The position numbers and the translations under genes were made by a program. From the NCBI GenBank assembly GCA_031277855.1, contig JAITLO010000023.1:1-47792 (forward strand): DNA of 47,792 nucleotides, written 5' to 3'. The stretch is from Acidovorax sp. (GTDB lineage: Bacteria; Pseudomonadota; Gammaproteobacteria; Burkholderiales; Burkholderiaceae_C). Shown here one piece after another: positions 10,767 to 18,315 of the stretch (position 1 is the first letter of the stretch; each line of letters opens with the position of its first letter). The notes below the pieces were generated by a model. It saw only the letters and a list, made by a program, of their open reading frames with translations, made no database searches and was not told the origin of the DNA.

Positions 10767-11480
10767 ATGAGCCAAAATACGAATGTGGATCCAGCCGAGC
10801 TGGAGAAGTTTTCCAGCCTGGCCCACCACTGGTGGGATCTTGAGAGCGAATTCAAGCCTCTGCACCAGATCAACCCGCTGCGTCTGGGGTGGATAGACAG
10901 CCTGGCGCCGCTGCAAGGCAAGCAGGTGCTGGATGTGGGCTGTGGCGGCGGTATCTTGGCCGACTCCATGGCGCGCAAGGGGGCGGAAGTGCTGGGTATT
11001 GATCTGGCGACCAAGTCGCTGCGCGTAGCCCAGTTGCATGCCTTGGAGGCCTCTACCCCGAATATTCAATATCGCGAGGTGGCTGTGGAGGCGCTGGCTG
11101 AGGAGAGGCCTGCAGGCTTTGACGTGGTGACCTGCATGGAAATGCTGGAGCATGTGCCGGATCCTGCTTCGGTGGTACGCGCTTGTACGCAATTGGTCAA
11201 GCCGGGTGGCTGGGTGTTTTTCTCCACCATCAACCGCAATCCCAAGGCTTATGCGCTGGCCATTGTGGCGGCTGAATATGTGCTGAAGATGCTGCCGCAG
11301 GGTACGCATGAGTTCGACAAATTCATCCGTCCCAGCGAGCTGGCGCAATACGCCGTAGACGCTGGTTTGGTGGTGGACTCCGCCAAGGGCATGCAGCACA
11401 ACCCTTTGACGGGGCGTTACTGGCTCAGCGGCGATACCAGTGTGAATTACCTGCTGGCCACGCGCCGGCCTGCTGCATGA
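10767..11480 (+). CDS. ubiG: Ubiquinone biosynthesis O-methyltransferase
   Basis: SAM-dependent O-methyltransferase acting at two steps of ubiquinone synthesis. The 237-residue protein has the SAM motif VLDVGCGGGILA near 50-61, the conserved LAHHWWDLESEFKPLHQINPLR N-terminal stretch (trimmed here to its key residues HWWD and INPLR) and the motif CMEMLEHVPDP. I chose the second ATG (10767) because GGGGGA lies 13 bases upstream. An ATG two codons earlier is also possible. It overlaps the next gene by four bases, indicating translational coupling. Confidence 0.95.
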   Translation: MSQNTNVDPAELEKFSSLAHHWWDLESEFKPLHQINPLRLGWIDSLAPLQGKQVLDVGCGGGILADSMARKGAEVLGIDLATKSLRVAQLHALEASTPNIQYREVAVEALAEERPAGFDVVTCMEMLEHVPDPASVVRACTQLVKPGGWVFFSTINRNPKAYALAIVAAEYVLKMLPQGTHEFDKFIRPSELAQYAVDAGLVVDSAKGMQHNPLTGRYWLSGDTSVNYLLATRRPAA

Positions 11481-12154
11481 TGCCGGCCACATGGAGCGGC
11501 GTGCGTGCCGTGTTGTTTGACCTGGATGGCACCTTGTTGGACAGTGCGCCGGACTTGGCAGCCGCAGCGAATGTGGTGCGCCGCAATGCGGGATTGGAAG
11601 ATTTGCCGCTCGCGGACTACCGGCCTTTTGTGGGAACGGGCGCCCGAGGGATGCTGCGCATTGCGCTGGGCTTGCAGCCGGATATGCCCGAATTTGAAGC
11701 GCGCCGCGAAGAATTTTTTCAAGCCTATGAGGGCTTGCTGATGCAGCATTCGGGTCTGTTTTCGGGTGTGCCTCAGTTGGTGCAGAGTCTGGAGCAGCAA
11801 GGTCGCCCCTGGGGTATCGTGACCAACAAATCAGAGCGCTTTACGCTGCCAATTGCCCGGCAAGAGGCCACATTGGGCCGCGCTGCCGTGGTGGTCTGTG
11901 GTGATACCACCGCGCATGCCAAGCCCCATCCTGCACCGTTGCTCTATGCCTGCGAACGTTTAGGTATTGCGCCAGAGCAAGCCATCTATGTCGGTGATGA
12001 TGAGCGCGACATGCAGGCAGCAAGGGCTGCAGGGATGCGTGCGGTCGCGGCAGACTATGGTTATCTGGGTGGTGTCGAGAGCACCGATGCCTGGAATCCA
12101 GACGCAGCAATTAAAAATCCCCTTGAGCTCTTGAACTTGCTGGGAGTGGACTAA
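11477..12154 (+). CDS. HAD-superfamily phosphatase (Gph / MupP type)
   Basis: A 225-residue HAD phosphatase with motif I DLDGT (D15, D17), motif II in VTNKS, the lysine in AKPHP and motif IV VGDDERD. It has the alpha-helical cap typical of phosphoglycolate phosphatase (Gph). The gene overlaps ubiG by four bases. In Pseudomonas the gene next to ubiG is mupP, a MurNAc-6-phosphate phosphatase for cell-wall recycling. The substrate here could therefore be either 2-phosphoglycolate or MurNAc-6P, and sequence alone does not decide. The ssrA promoter overlaps its 3' end. Confidence 0.9.
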   Translation: MMPATWSGVRAVLFDLDGTLLDSAPDLAAAANVVRRNAGLEDLPLADYRPFVGTGARGMLRIALGLQPDMPEFEARREEFFQAYEGLLMQHSGLFSGVPQLVQSLEQQGRPWGIVTNKSERFTLPIARQEATLGRAAVVVCGDTTAHAKPHPAPLLYACERLGIAPEQAIYVGDDERDMQAARAAGMRAVAADYGYLGGVESTDAWNPDAAIKNPLELLNLLGVD

Positions 12155-12157
12155 AAT
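12131..12157 (+). promoter_or_regulatory. Probable ssrA promoter
   Basis: TTGAAC (12131-12136) and TAAAAT (12152-12157), 15 bases apart, place a start close to the tmRNA 5' end at 12167. The spacing is a little short, and a shifted CTTGAA gives 16. It overlaps the end of the phosphatase gene. Confidence 0.5.
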
Positions 12158-12166
12158 AGAGTCCAT

Positions 12167-12544
12167 GGGGCTGTCCTGGTTTCGACGTGGGTTCGGGATC
12201 AGTGTGGTGCATGCCGAGCTTGAGTGACGCTCGTAAATCTCCATTCAAAAAACTAACTGCAAACGACGAACGTTTCGCACTCGCCGCTTAAATCCGGTGA
12301 GCCTTGCAACAGCACGCTGATGGGCTGGGCAAGGGGGTAGCAATACCTCCAGGCTGCAAGGGAATTTTCATCAGCTGGTTCTAGGCTGGGTACCTTAGTC
12401 CGGAACGAGAAAATAGGGTGCTGGCTTTGTTTGCAGCGTGCGTCTGCGCGGTAAACGAGGCGAGATTTAAAATAGCACGCTAAGCATGTAGATCTGCCTG
12501 ACGAAGGCTTGCGGACGCGGGTTCAATTCCCGCCAGCTCCACCA
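12167..12544 (+). ncRNA. ssrA: Transfer-messenger RNA (tmRNA)
   Basis: One-piece tmRNA that rescues stalled ribosomes. The 5' GGGGCTG and 3' CAGCTCC form the acceptor stem, followed by ACCA at 12541-12544. The 3' T-arm GGGTTCAATTCCCGCC is clear. The tag reading frame at 12259-12291 encodes A-NDERFALAA with resume codon GCA and stop TAA, i.e. ANDERFALAA, typical of betaproteobacteria. The 3' end abuts the prophage integrase, and ssrA is a frequent phage attachment site. Confidence 0.97.
12505..12544 (+). other. Probable prophage attachment site (attL) in ssrA 3' end
   Basis: The integrase gene ends 125 bases from the ssrA 3' end, and everything beyond reads as prophage. The crossover core is therefore expected within the T-arm/acceptor end of ssrA, as in other tmRNA-specific integrative elements. 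The matching attR copy is not in this window, so the exact core cannot be drawn. Confidence 0.55.
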
Positions 12545-12552
12545 TCCAAAGC

Positions 12553-12592
12553 AACGCCACACAATGGAAAGCCCGTTGTGTGGCGTTTTTCT
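12553..12592 (+). terminator. Intrinsic terminator of ssrA
   Basis: A 12-bp perfect stem (12553-12564 AACGCCACACAA with 12576-12587) is followed by TTTCTTT in the plus direction, nine bases after the tmRNA CCA end. It lies on the presumed prophage side of the crossover, so the prophage may supply the tmRNA terminator after integration. Confidence 0.85.
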
Positions 12593-12621
12593 TTGCTATC
12601 AAATTGCCTGTTGTTGCCGTG

Positions 12622-12653
12622 AAATTCACACCGAAATCACACCAAATTCACAC
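12622..12653. repeat. Three direct repeats AAAT(T)CACAC
   Basis: AAATTCACACC (12622-12632), AAATCACACC (12634-12643) and AAATTCACAC (12644-12653) are tandem near-identical copies between the presumed core and the integrase stop. Their position fits arm-type binding sites of a tyrosine integrase. Confidence 0.6.
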
Positions 12654-12668
12654 GGCGATTCGCACGGG

Positions 12669-13844
12669 TCAGTCTGTGGATTTGGCGGCAGCCCTGGGCT
12701 TCTGGTAGTCCTCCCGGATGAACTTGCCATAAGTGCGAAACACCATCTCCACATCCTCATGCCCCAGCTGCTGGGCCACATACCAAGGGTTGGCGCCGGC
12801 TGTAAGGAGGGTTGAGGCATAGGTGTGGCGTAGCTGATAGGGGTTCCGGTATGGGATGCCCGCCCGCTCCATCAGCGGCAGCCACAATGTTTTACGAACC
12901 TGGGCATCGGTTTCCCATGGCCGCATGGTCCTGGGGTTCAGCCAGATCCTGGGCCCGCGAGCCTGGCTGATCTGCTGCTGGGCCTGCAGCGCCCCGAGCG
13001 CATCGATGTTCAGGTCAACTTCTCGAATGCCGGCCGCGGTCTTTGGTGACTTGATCACGCCGGCCACCTGGTTTTGCACCACCTTGGCTATGTGCTTCTC
13101 CAGATCGATATGCTCCCATTCCTGGGCTTGCAGCTCCCCCGGACGCAGGCCGGTGTTTAGCCAGTACTGGATGGTGGGCCGCTCGTCGTCACGGCAGGCC
13201 TGCAGTAGCGTGGCGCACTCGGCTTGGGTGAATGGCTGGATTACATAGTCGCTGGCCTTGCTGTTCTGGCGAATCAGCTTGGCCAGGGCGATGCGGTCGA
13301 ACGGGTTGAACTCGATCAGCTCATCATTCAGCGCGTCCTCGAAGACGCTGCGTAGCGGGGTCAGCAGATTGCGAATGGCCTTGCTGGTGCAGTCCATTGC
13401 ACCGATCCAGTCGCGCAGCGCTGAGGGAGTCACGTCACGCAACTGTTTGCCGTGCCAGGTCTTCATCCTGGCGCTGTTGATGGCCTTGGCGTAGCCGTTG
13501 TAGGTGGCAGGGGACATCTTCCCGTTCTTCACCTGCTTCTCGTAGAGCTCCAGCTGGTCCTGCAGCTTCTTTTCCAGGCGGCAGCTTTCCTTTTCCGGCC
13601 CACGGGCTTTAGGGCTGTCTGGGAAGTACTCAGCATAGACGAATGTTCCATCGGCGATCCTGCGCTTGATCTCCGCGCGGAGGTTGGCTGCATATTGGAT
13701 GCTGGACTTGTTGACCGGGCCAGGGGGCAAGAGCTCCCGGCACTGCTGCTTTTGCCACGTAAATGCTATTTGGATGCGCTGAACAGAGGCTTGTTCGCGG
13801 AGCGTTATGCCGGGCGGCGTGGCGATATTTGGCTTTGGATCCAT
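12669..13844 (-). CDS. int: Tyrosine-type phage integrase
   Basis: Site-specific recombinase of 391 residues. An N-terminal arm-binding region of the DUF3596 kind (ITLREQASVQRIQIAF, residues about 13-28) is followed by a SAM-like core-binding domain (about 95-195). The catalytic domain (about 205-380) has R234 in TGLRPGE, a probable lysine K268 in KSPKT, R339 in YQLRHTYAS (tyrosine where box II often has histidine), H362 in LGHEDVEMV and nucleophile Y372 in RTYGKF. It is the outermost prophage gene, pointing towards ssrA. Its start overlaps the upstream excisionase-like gene by 40 bases, so translation is probably coupled. Confidence 0.95.
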   Translation of the reverse strand: MDPKPNIATPPGITLREQASVQRIQIAFTWQKQQCRELLPPGPVNKSSIQYAANLRAEIKRRIADGTFVYAEYFPDSPKARGPEKESCRLEKKLQDQLELYEKQVKNGKMSPATYNGYAKAINSARMKTWHGKQLRDVTPSALRDWIGAMDCTSKAIRNLLTPLRSVFEDALNDELIEFNPFDRIALAKLIRQNSKASDYVIQPFTQAECATLLQACRDDERPTIQYWLNTGLRPGELQAQEWEHIDLEKHIAKVVQNQVAGVIKSPKTAAGIREVDLNIDALGALQAQQQISQARGPRIWLNPRTMRPWETDAQVRKTLWLPLMERAGIPYRNPYQLRHTYASTLLTAGANPWYVAQQLGHEDVEMVFRTYGKFIREDYQKPRAAAKSTD

Positions 13845-14062
13845 TGGTCTGCTTCCTTGATGTTCACGTAGAGACGGCGTGCGACGACGGCGCAGTGCTT
13901 GCCGTCCAGCCAGACACCGGTGCGGCGGCGGTTATGGATGGCCATGGGCGTGACGCCGGTCAGCTCTTCAAATTTCTCGGCCAGCACCCAGTCGGCACTG
14001 GAGCCAGCGCCGGCGGGTGCGTTATTGCCGCCTGCAGTGGCAGCTGCTTCTGCTTGTTTCAT
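13805..14062 (-). CDS. xis: Excisionase-like DNA-binding protein
   Basis: An 85-residue protein. After an Ala/Gly-rich N-terminus, residues about 24-78 form a winged-helix of the phage excisionase type: WVLAEKFEELTG, then IHNRRRTGVWLDGKH, then RLYVNIKEADQWIQ. Such proteins bend DNA beside the attachment site and steer the integrase towards excision. The start is set by CCGGAGAAAGCGATG. A terminator sits between this ribosome site and the upstream gene. The 3' end overlaps int by 40 bases. Confidence 0.82.
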   Translation of the reverse strand: MKQAEAAATAGGNNAPAGAGSSADWVLAEKFEELTGVTPMAIHNRRRTGVWLDGKHCAVVARRLYVNIKEADQWIQSQISPRRPA

Positions 14063-14077
14063 CGCTTTCTCCGGGTA

Positions 14078-14106
14078 GAAAAAAGAAACCCCGCTCAATG
14101 GCGGGG
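14078..14106 (-). terminator. Intrinsic terminator upstream of xis
   Basis: CCCCGC/GCGGGG stem (14089-14094, 14101-14106), followed on the minus strand by TTTCTTTTTTCT and, a few bases later, the xis ribosome binding site. Confidence 0.8.
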
Positions 14107-14165
14107 CTGGTTGTAGGGGCCTGGGTAGGGCGCTCGCTTGTCGCGGCGCGGGCGGGCTCTGTGGT

Positions 14166-14435
14166 TCATGCCTTGCTTGCCTTCTTGAGGCAGTGGCCAA
14201 AACAGCCTCGTGAAATGCACTCAGGTCGCTGGCAGTCTTTGGATTGCGGCGCGAGCTGGGCCTCCAGCTCCTGCACGCGGGAATGCAGGCGGCGAAGCTC
14301 GGCAGCAGCTTTGTGCATGCCTTCGTGCTCCATACATTCGAGCGCAGCGGCATAGCGCAGGGCTGGGGGTTGCGCTGTGTCGCGCCCACGCGCTGCGTCG
14401 ATCAGTGGGTTGTCGGGTTGCGGTGCTTGGGTCAT
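14166..14435 (-). CDS. Hypothetical phage protein, Cys-rich C-terminus
   Basis: An 89-residue protein with no family I recognise. The middle (about 25-62) is helical and charged and could form a short coiled coil. The C-terminus has four cysteines and a histidine in CQRPECISRGCFGHC, which could bind a metal. The start codon overlaps the stop of the preceding small membrane protein gene by four bases (ATGA), and the stop lies just before the terminator that precedes xis. Coupled position in the left operon is the main evidence that it is real. Confidence 0.65.
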   Translation of the reverse strand: MTQAPQPDNPLIDAARGRDTAQPPALRYAAALECMEHEGMHKAAAELRRLHSRVQELEAQLAPQSKDCQRPECISRGCFGHCLKKASKA

Positions 14436-14551
14436 TGCTGCTGGCCCTCCTGCGCCTGGACGCGTTCGATGGCGCTGGCAATGCGCACGCCAGCATCGCG
14501 CACGGCAAAGGCAAGGGACAGGATTGCAAATGCGATAGCTGCTGACCCCAT
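14432..14551 (-). CDS. Small single-pass membrane protein
   Basis: A 39-residue peptide. Residues about 4-17 (AAIAFAILSLAFAV) form one hydrophobic helix, followed by a charged amphipathic tail. Its ATG overlaps the stop of the upstream gene as TGATG, and its stop overlaps the next start as ATGA. A longer open frame exists upstream but lies inside the preceding gene, so the short version is preferred. Function unknown. Confidence 0.5.
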   Translation of the reverse strand: MGSAAIAFAILSLAFAVRDAGVRIASAIERVQAQEGQQQ

Positions 14552-15099
14552 CACTCCCCCTTCTGCGCTGCTGCGCGTTGTGCTTTGCGAGCTTTCAGTG
14601 CCGCCTTGTAACTGGCCTTGGCTTCCTTCTTCGTCTTGGCCCACTGGCCTTCAACGTCGCACCAAGCGCCGTAGCCATAACCGGACATGCGGTACATGCG
14701 GTACTCCAGGGTGTTGTGCGATCCGTAGCCGCAATAGCCGCGCGTTTCAAACTTCGGAAGCTGCCCGCCACAAAGCCATTCGCCAAAGGAGTGCCCAGAG
14801 TCGGCATCCAGCCACTGGTGGTGCTGGTTGTGTTTCTTGGGTGGCGGTGGATCGGGCAGTCTCTCTATGGCCAGCGCACGACCGGCATCTGTAGTGCGAA
14901 ACACTATGTCACCGGGTTCACAGAGGGCTGGGGCGCGGCCACGGGCCATAAGGCCCAGCCTTTCCAGCGCCTCAAGGTCTTGCATATCGTGGTGGCCAGG
15001 TCCGGCAACAAAGTGATTGCGGCGGCCCTCGCGCTGATCAGGTCGAAGGCCCAGGGTGTGATGCAGCAGTGCAATCTGCTGTGCGGTTGCTTCTTGCAT
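14551..15099 (-). CDS. Hypothetical phage protein
   Basis: A 182-residue protein I do not recognise. The N-terminal 70 residues (ALLHHTLGLRPDQ, FVAGPGHHDMQDLEALERLGLM, shown by key residues) look like a small helical module. A Pro-rich joint and a His/Trp stretch follow, then a Tyr/Gly-rich segment (about 130-160), then a Lys/Ala-rich helical tail. The start (15099) overlaps the stop of the large upstream gene (TGATG), so it is translated by coupling. It lies within the leftward early operon. Confidence 0.68.
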   Translation of the reverse strand: MQEATAQQIALLHHTLGLRPDQREGRRNHFVAGPGHHDMQDLEALERLGLMARGRAPALCEPGDIVFRTTDAGRALAIERLPDPPPPKKHNQHHQWLDADSGHSFGEWLCGGQLPKFETRGYCGYGSHNTLEYRMYRMSGYGYGAWCDVEGQWAKTKKEAKASYKAALKARKAQRAAAQKGE

Positions 15100-16325
15100 C
15101 ACGCACCCCCTTGTGCTGCCTGGGCAGCGATAGCGGCGTCTGCACAAACGATGGCACGGCGCATTGCGGCGCATGGATCGTTGTCAACAATAGGCATCTT
15201 GACTGTGAGCTGAGCCCAGGCCTCGCTGGTGTGCGTGCTGAGAATCAGCATGCGCTCCACCGCAAGTCGAAGAGCGCAGCCGTCGTCTTCCGCTGCATCC
15301 TGCCCCTCTTGCGCTGCGGGCGCGGCTTGGGCCTGCGCCTGTGGTGCTGCGACGGGGCTCTGTGCAACGTCATGCAGCAGCGCGGCGCGGGAATCAACGA
15401 ACATTGCCCATGCCTCATATGGAATCCGCGCATCCATGTCGCCATGGCTTTCGTCAATTGGTGTTGCCGTGTGCTCCACCGCCTTCATGGTAGCCATAGC
15501 GCGAGTCAGCAGCGCAGTCTGGTGATCCACCAGATGCGACAGGTGACCTACAGATGCCGCGTCTGCTGCGGCCTGGATAGGGTCTGCTGCGGGCGCAGAT
15601 ACTCCGGCCAGCAGGGCGCGCACCGTGTCTGCCGTGTAGAGGGCGACATCAGCCTCTTGGCACTTGCTCTTGTGCAGGAAGGTTTGGCAATAGCCGCTGC
15701 TGGAGCATTGTTCGCTGGCAAGCCACTCGATAGCGCTCTGCTTTCCCCAGACATCAGGCTCAGGCATCACCGCTGGCGCACCTGCTGCCTCGATGTGCTC
15801 ACGCAGTGCCTTGCCGAAGCTCTTGGGTAGATGAGTGATGTCAGCATCCTTGGCCGCGCCAAGAAACTGCTTCAGGCCAGCATCACCTGCTGCCGGGGTG
15901 GCGGCAATGGTGTCAGCGACACGTATGTGCTCAAGATGCGCGGCCTTTTCGGCGCAGAACCCGTACCAATTACTCATGCCGTACATGCGCTCAAGCCTCG
16001 CAGCCTCTTTGCGCAGCAAGGTTTCGGCATCGCGCAACGCTGCGGCCGCTGGCACTCCCTCTGCGGGGTGCGCGGGGGCGGCGTAGAGATAGCGAACCTC
16101 ATATTCCTTCCACTCATTGGGCGCGGCAAGAACCATGGCCACATGCTCTACAGAACACGACCCCCAATCGCCGCCAAACATGCGGCTTTGCCCGGCCACC
16201 GGCACGGCGGCCTGTGGTGCTGCAGCAGGCTCTGCAATCTGGTGCAGGCACTGCGTAGGCGCGGCCATGGCTGCGGCGCGGATCGAAGCGCCGATATCGA
16301 TCATTTCGCCCGGGGCGTCATGCAT
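15099..16325 (-). CDS. Large hypothetical phage protein, start uncertain
   Basis: An Ala-rich protein of at least 408 residues from the ATG at 16325. It has no domain I can name, but shows several Trp/Cys patches (GGDWGSCSVEH, WLASEQCSSSGYC) and a segment EYEVRYLYAAPA seen in many phage hypotheticals. The good ribosome site TGGAGTCCGCA with ATG at 16390 opens a different frame that stops after 29 residues (16301). The large frame is open through that site but has no ATG there. A single-base loss just after 16390 would explain this: restoring one base would join them. Otherwise translation begins internally at 16325. Confidence 0.6.
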   Translation of the reverse strand: MHDAPGEMIDIGASIRAAAMAAPTQCLHQIAEPAAAPQAAVPVAGQSRMFGGDWGSCSVEHVAMVLAAPNEWKEYEVRYLYAAPAHPAEGVPAAAALRDAETLLRKEAARLERMYGMSNWYGFCAEKAAHLEHIRVADTIAATPAAGDAGLKQFLGAAKDADITHLPKSFGKALREHIEAAGAPAVMPEPDVWGKQSAIEWLASEQCSSSGYCQTFLHKSKCQEADVALYTADTVRALLAGVSAPAADPIQAAADAASVGHLSHLVDHQTALLTRAMATMKAVEHTATPIDESHGDMDARIPYEAWAMFVDSRAALLHDVAQSPVAAPQAQAQAAPAAQEGQDAAEDDGCALRLAVERMLILSTHTSEAWAQLTVKMPIVDNDPCAAMRRAIVCADAAIAAQAAQGGA

Positions 16326-16400
16326 GCAGCCGTCCCAGCTTGCGGCCAGGGATTCGAGCCATGCGGGTAGATTGCGTGGGGTACTGTCATTGCGGACTCC

Positions 16401-16430
16401 AGAATGCAAAAGGCCCGCGCTGTGCGGGCC
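16401..16430 (-). terminator. Intrinsic terminator in left operon
   Basis: GGCCCGC/GCGGGCC stem (16412-16430) followed on the minus strand by TTTTGCATT and then TGGAG, the ribosome site of the next gene. Confidence 0.7.
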
Positions 16431-16446
16431 TGGGTTGTTGGGGTGG

Positions 16447-17097
16447 TCAGGCCGGGCGGCCGGTGGTGCTGATGGTCTTGAAGTCGATGACCCATACCCA
16501 GGGGTTTGCGGCCCAGTCGCCACCGGTGGAGTCCCAGAGTTCGGCAAACCATTCGCGCGGGTCGGGTCCGCTCGCCATGTTGGGGTGTGGGCAGCCTTCG
16601 GCCATGGCATCGCCTCGGCTGATCTGCTGCAGGCGCTCCACGCGCACCCCTGTGACTTCCAGCCAGATGCGGGCCAAGTCCTTCGGCATGTGGATGGCGG
16701 GCTTCCACGGGACATTGGTTTCCCAGCCGTCGTCATCGCTCCAGCCGATCTGGTCTGTTGCGCGATACCAGGTTGTCATCGGGAGTTCGTTGCCGTCCTT
16801 ATCCCAGCGACGAAGATCGCCAGTCGCTGGGTCGGCTTTATGACCCTGCACGAACGTCTCGCGCACATAGATGCGGTCGCCCGGCTGGCCCATGGGGCAT
16901 CGCCATTCGTACGCAGGATCGGTTTTGTCGCACGGGCCGTCGCGCAGCCAAAGGTGGCGGTCGCCGCAGTAGCCGGCGTTCACCATGCCCTGGCCAGCGG
17001 CAGGCTGCGGCTTCACCACGCGCCGCGTTTGCGTCTTCTGGCCGCTCAGGATGGCGCGCACCAGGGGCGCCTTGAACATCAAGCCGGTTTCTTTCAT
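16447..17097 (-). CDS. ASCH/PUA-like phage protein
   Basis: A 216-residue protein of a family common in temperate phages, often labelled morphogenetic or ASCH-like. The N-terminus LMFKAPLVRAILSGQKTQTRR followed by VKPQP is the recognised signature (key residues KTQTRR). Further on come the GDRIYVRETF segment and a C-terminal WVWVIDFK strand. ASCH domains have a beta-barrel fold related to PUA RNA-binding domains, so RNA or modified-nucleotide binding is possible but unproven. The start overlaps the upstream membrane protein stop by four bases. The gene ends at a terminator. Confidence 0.75.
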   Translation of the reverse strand: MKETGLMFKAPLVRAILSGQKTQTRRVVKPQPAAGQGMVNAGYCGDRHLWLRDGPCDKTDPAYEWRCPMGQPGDRIYVRETFVQGHKADPATGDLRRWDKDGNELPMTTWYRATDQIGWSDDDGWETNVPWKPAIHMPKDLARIWLEVTGVRVERLQQISRGDAMAEGCPHPNMASGPDPREWFAELWDSTGGDWAANPWVWVIDFKTISTTGRPA

Positions 17098-17306
17098 TTG
17101 AGGCTCCGTATAGATTTCGACGCATGGCGATCAATGCCAAGGGCGCCTGTGCACAGTGCAAACAGCCCGACCATGAGCTGCAGCAGCGTGGGCACGTCAA
17201 AGACTGTGTGATCGAGCAGCAGGCGGGCCCAGGTGATGGCGATGACCATCACGAGGTTGAGCGCGCCAGAGGCAAGTGAGGCGAATGCCCAGGCGAGGTG
17301 CTTCAT
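17094..17306 (-). CDS. Small two-helix membrane protein
   Basis: A 70-residue protein with two predicted membrane helices, about 5-28 (WAFASLASGALNLVMVIAI) and 38-58 (LLQLMVGLFALCTGALGI), and a basic C-terminus. It overlaps the following gene by four bases and follows the preceding stop by three. Function unknown. Small membrane proteins in this region of prophages are sometimes superinfection-exclusion factors, but nothing in the sequence shows that here. Confidence 0.65.
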   Translation of the reverse strand: MKHLAWAFASLASGALNLVMVIAITWARLLLDHTVFDVPTLLQLMVGLFALCTGALGIDRHASKSIRSLK

Positions 17307-17309
17307 GAT

Positions 17310-17600
17310 TCAGTGCTGGTTGCTGAACATCTGCTGGATCTGCGCGATCTGCTTTTGCACAGACGCGACCGCCATTTCTTCATCAAAGTTTTCGAACAGC
17401 TGGTCGGCGGCCTGGCTTGCGGCGTCTTCATCGATGCCGCCGACCGCCAGGAAAAGGTGGCAAGGCGCCAAGTCCTCCATGCCGGGGTCAAAAGTGATGC
17501 GAATGCCAGGCTGCTCGTCGTCGTTGGCATCGCGCTGGACCAGCAACTGGCCCAACTGAGAGTGAGTGAAAAGCTTGGCGAAAGGTTTTGGGGTGCTCAT
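17310..17600 (-). CDS. Hypothetical phage protein
   Basis: A 96-residue acidic protein. It begins MSTPKPFAKLFTHSQLGQLL, has a beta-like middle (GIRITFDPGMEDLAPCHLFLAV) and ends in a long helix rich in Gln/Ala (about 62-96). The start at 17600 is set by CGGAGACGCCCATG. No family recognised. Confidence 0.65.
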   Translation of the reverse strand: MSTPKPFAKLFTHSQLGQLLVQRDANDDEQPGIRITFDPGMEDLAPCHLFLAVGGIDEDAASQAADQLFENFDEEMAVASVQKQIAQIQQMFSNQH

Positions 17601-17614
17601 GGGCGTCTCCGTAT

Positions 17615-17818
17615 TCAGTGCCCGCAGGCCAGCTCCTGGCCGGTCTGGTAGTTGGGTGGCAGCTCGGCGTTGCAGCTGATGCAGCGCGTGGGGTTGTTGG
17701 TGGGCCACCAGGTGGCCGGCTTGGCTTCGGTCACGCGCTGGCGGCGCTGGGCCTGATCAGCGCGCTGGGCGGCCTGCAGGGCTTCGCGGGCGCGGCGCTG
17801 GGTGAGTGGGGCGGTCAT
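17615..17818 (-). CDS. Small protein with possible zinc site
   Basis: A 67-residue protein. The first half is a basic, Arg/Ala/Gln-rich helix (RRAREALQAAQRADQAQRR) and the second half has CISCN and a terminal CGH, which could make a small zinc-binding knuckle. Its start overlaps the upstream stop by four bases. No known family. Confidence 0.6.
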   Translation of the reverse strand: MTAPLTQRRAREALQAAQRADQAQRRQRVTEAKPATWWPTNNPTRCISCNAELPPNYQTGQELACGH

Positions 17819-18003
17819 GCTGGGGCTGCCTCCGTGGTTGCAGGAAAGGACAGAACGCGCCCATCCGGGTAGTGCAGTCGCTGGCCAACACGGCTCGGGA
17901 GGTCGAATGCTGCAGTGCGTGCAGCTGGCATTCCGGGATTGCGGTGCAGCTCTGTGCCCTGGTACTGGCCGTAGGGCGGGGTGTAGGGTTTGGTGGTGGC
18001 CAT
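17815..18003 (-). CDS. Hypothetical small phage protein
   Basis: A 62-residue protein starting MATTKPYTPPYGQYQG, set by TTTGGAGCGCCTCATG. It reads like a compact beta-rich domain (RVGQRLHYPDGRVLSFPA) and has no recognised family. A terminator lies directly upstream of its ribosome site. Confidence 0.6.
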   Translation of the reverse strand: MATTKPYTPPYGQYQGTELHRNPGMPAARTAAFDLPSRVGQRLHYPDGRVLSFPATTEAAPA

Positions 18004-18013
18004 GAGGCGCTCC

Positions 18014-18045
18014 AAATAAAAAGGCCCGCTGGTGGGCAGGCGGGC
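18014..18045 (-). terminator. Intrinsic terminator in left operon
   Basis: GCCCGC (18024-18029) pairs with GCGGGC (18040-18045), followed on the minus strand by TTTTTATTT and the GGAG of the next gene. Confidence 0.7.
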
Positions 18046-18073
18046 AGAGGTATGCTTCGATAAGGAGGGTCGA

Positions 18074-18286
18074 ATGAGCTCTACTTCAACCAGATACCGA
18101 GGCGCCGAGATTGCTTTTGAGGTGCGCAGCCCTGAAGAGGGGTGCTTTTACGCGGTAGGAACTGCAATTCCGAAAGATGCAGCCAGCCTGCATGTTTTTT
18201 CTGGTAAATGCAGGACCTACGCTGAGGCGGAAGCAAAGTTGCTGGCATATGCGTACAAGCTCATAGACGAAGTCCACTCGGGCTAA
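18074..18286 (+). CDS. Small plus-strand phage protein
   Basis: A 70-residue protein on the strand opposite to its neighbours. It is set by a near-perfect ribosome site AAGGAGGG nine bases before the ATG. It reads MSSTSTRYRGAEIAFEV, a beta-rich N-terminal half, followed by a C-terminal helix (YAEAEAKLLAYAYKLIDE). No family recognised. It lies between two terminators of the leftward operon, so it probably has its own promoter and may be expressed in the lysogen. Confidence 0.62.
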   Translation: MSSTSTRYRGAEIAFEVRSPEEGCFYAVGTAIPKDAASLHVFSGKCRTYAEAEAKLLAYAYKLIDEVHSG

Positions 18287-18315
18287 AACAGGCTGCTAGG
18301 CGAGATTGGCTGACG

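Noticed and set aside
16326..16736. The N-terminal extension of the large left-operon frame
   Set aside because: It crosses the terminator hairpin and lies antisense-free but inside the preceding ASCH-like gene, so it is not a real extension.
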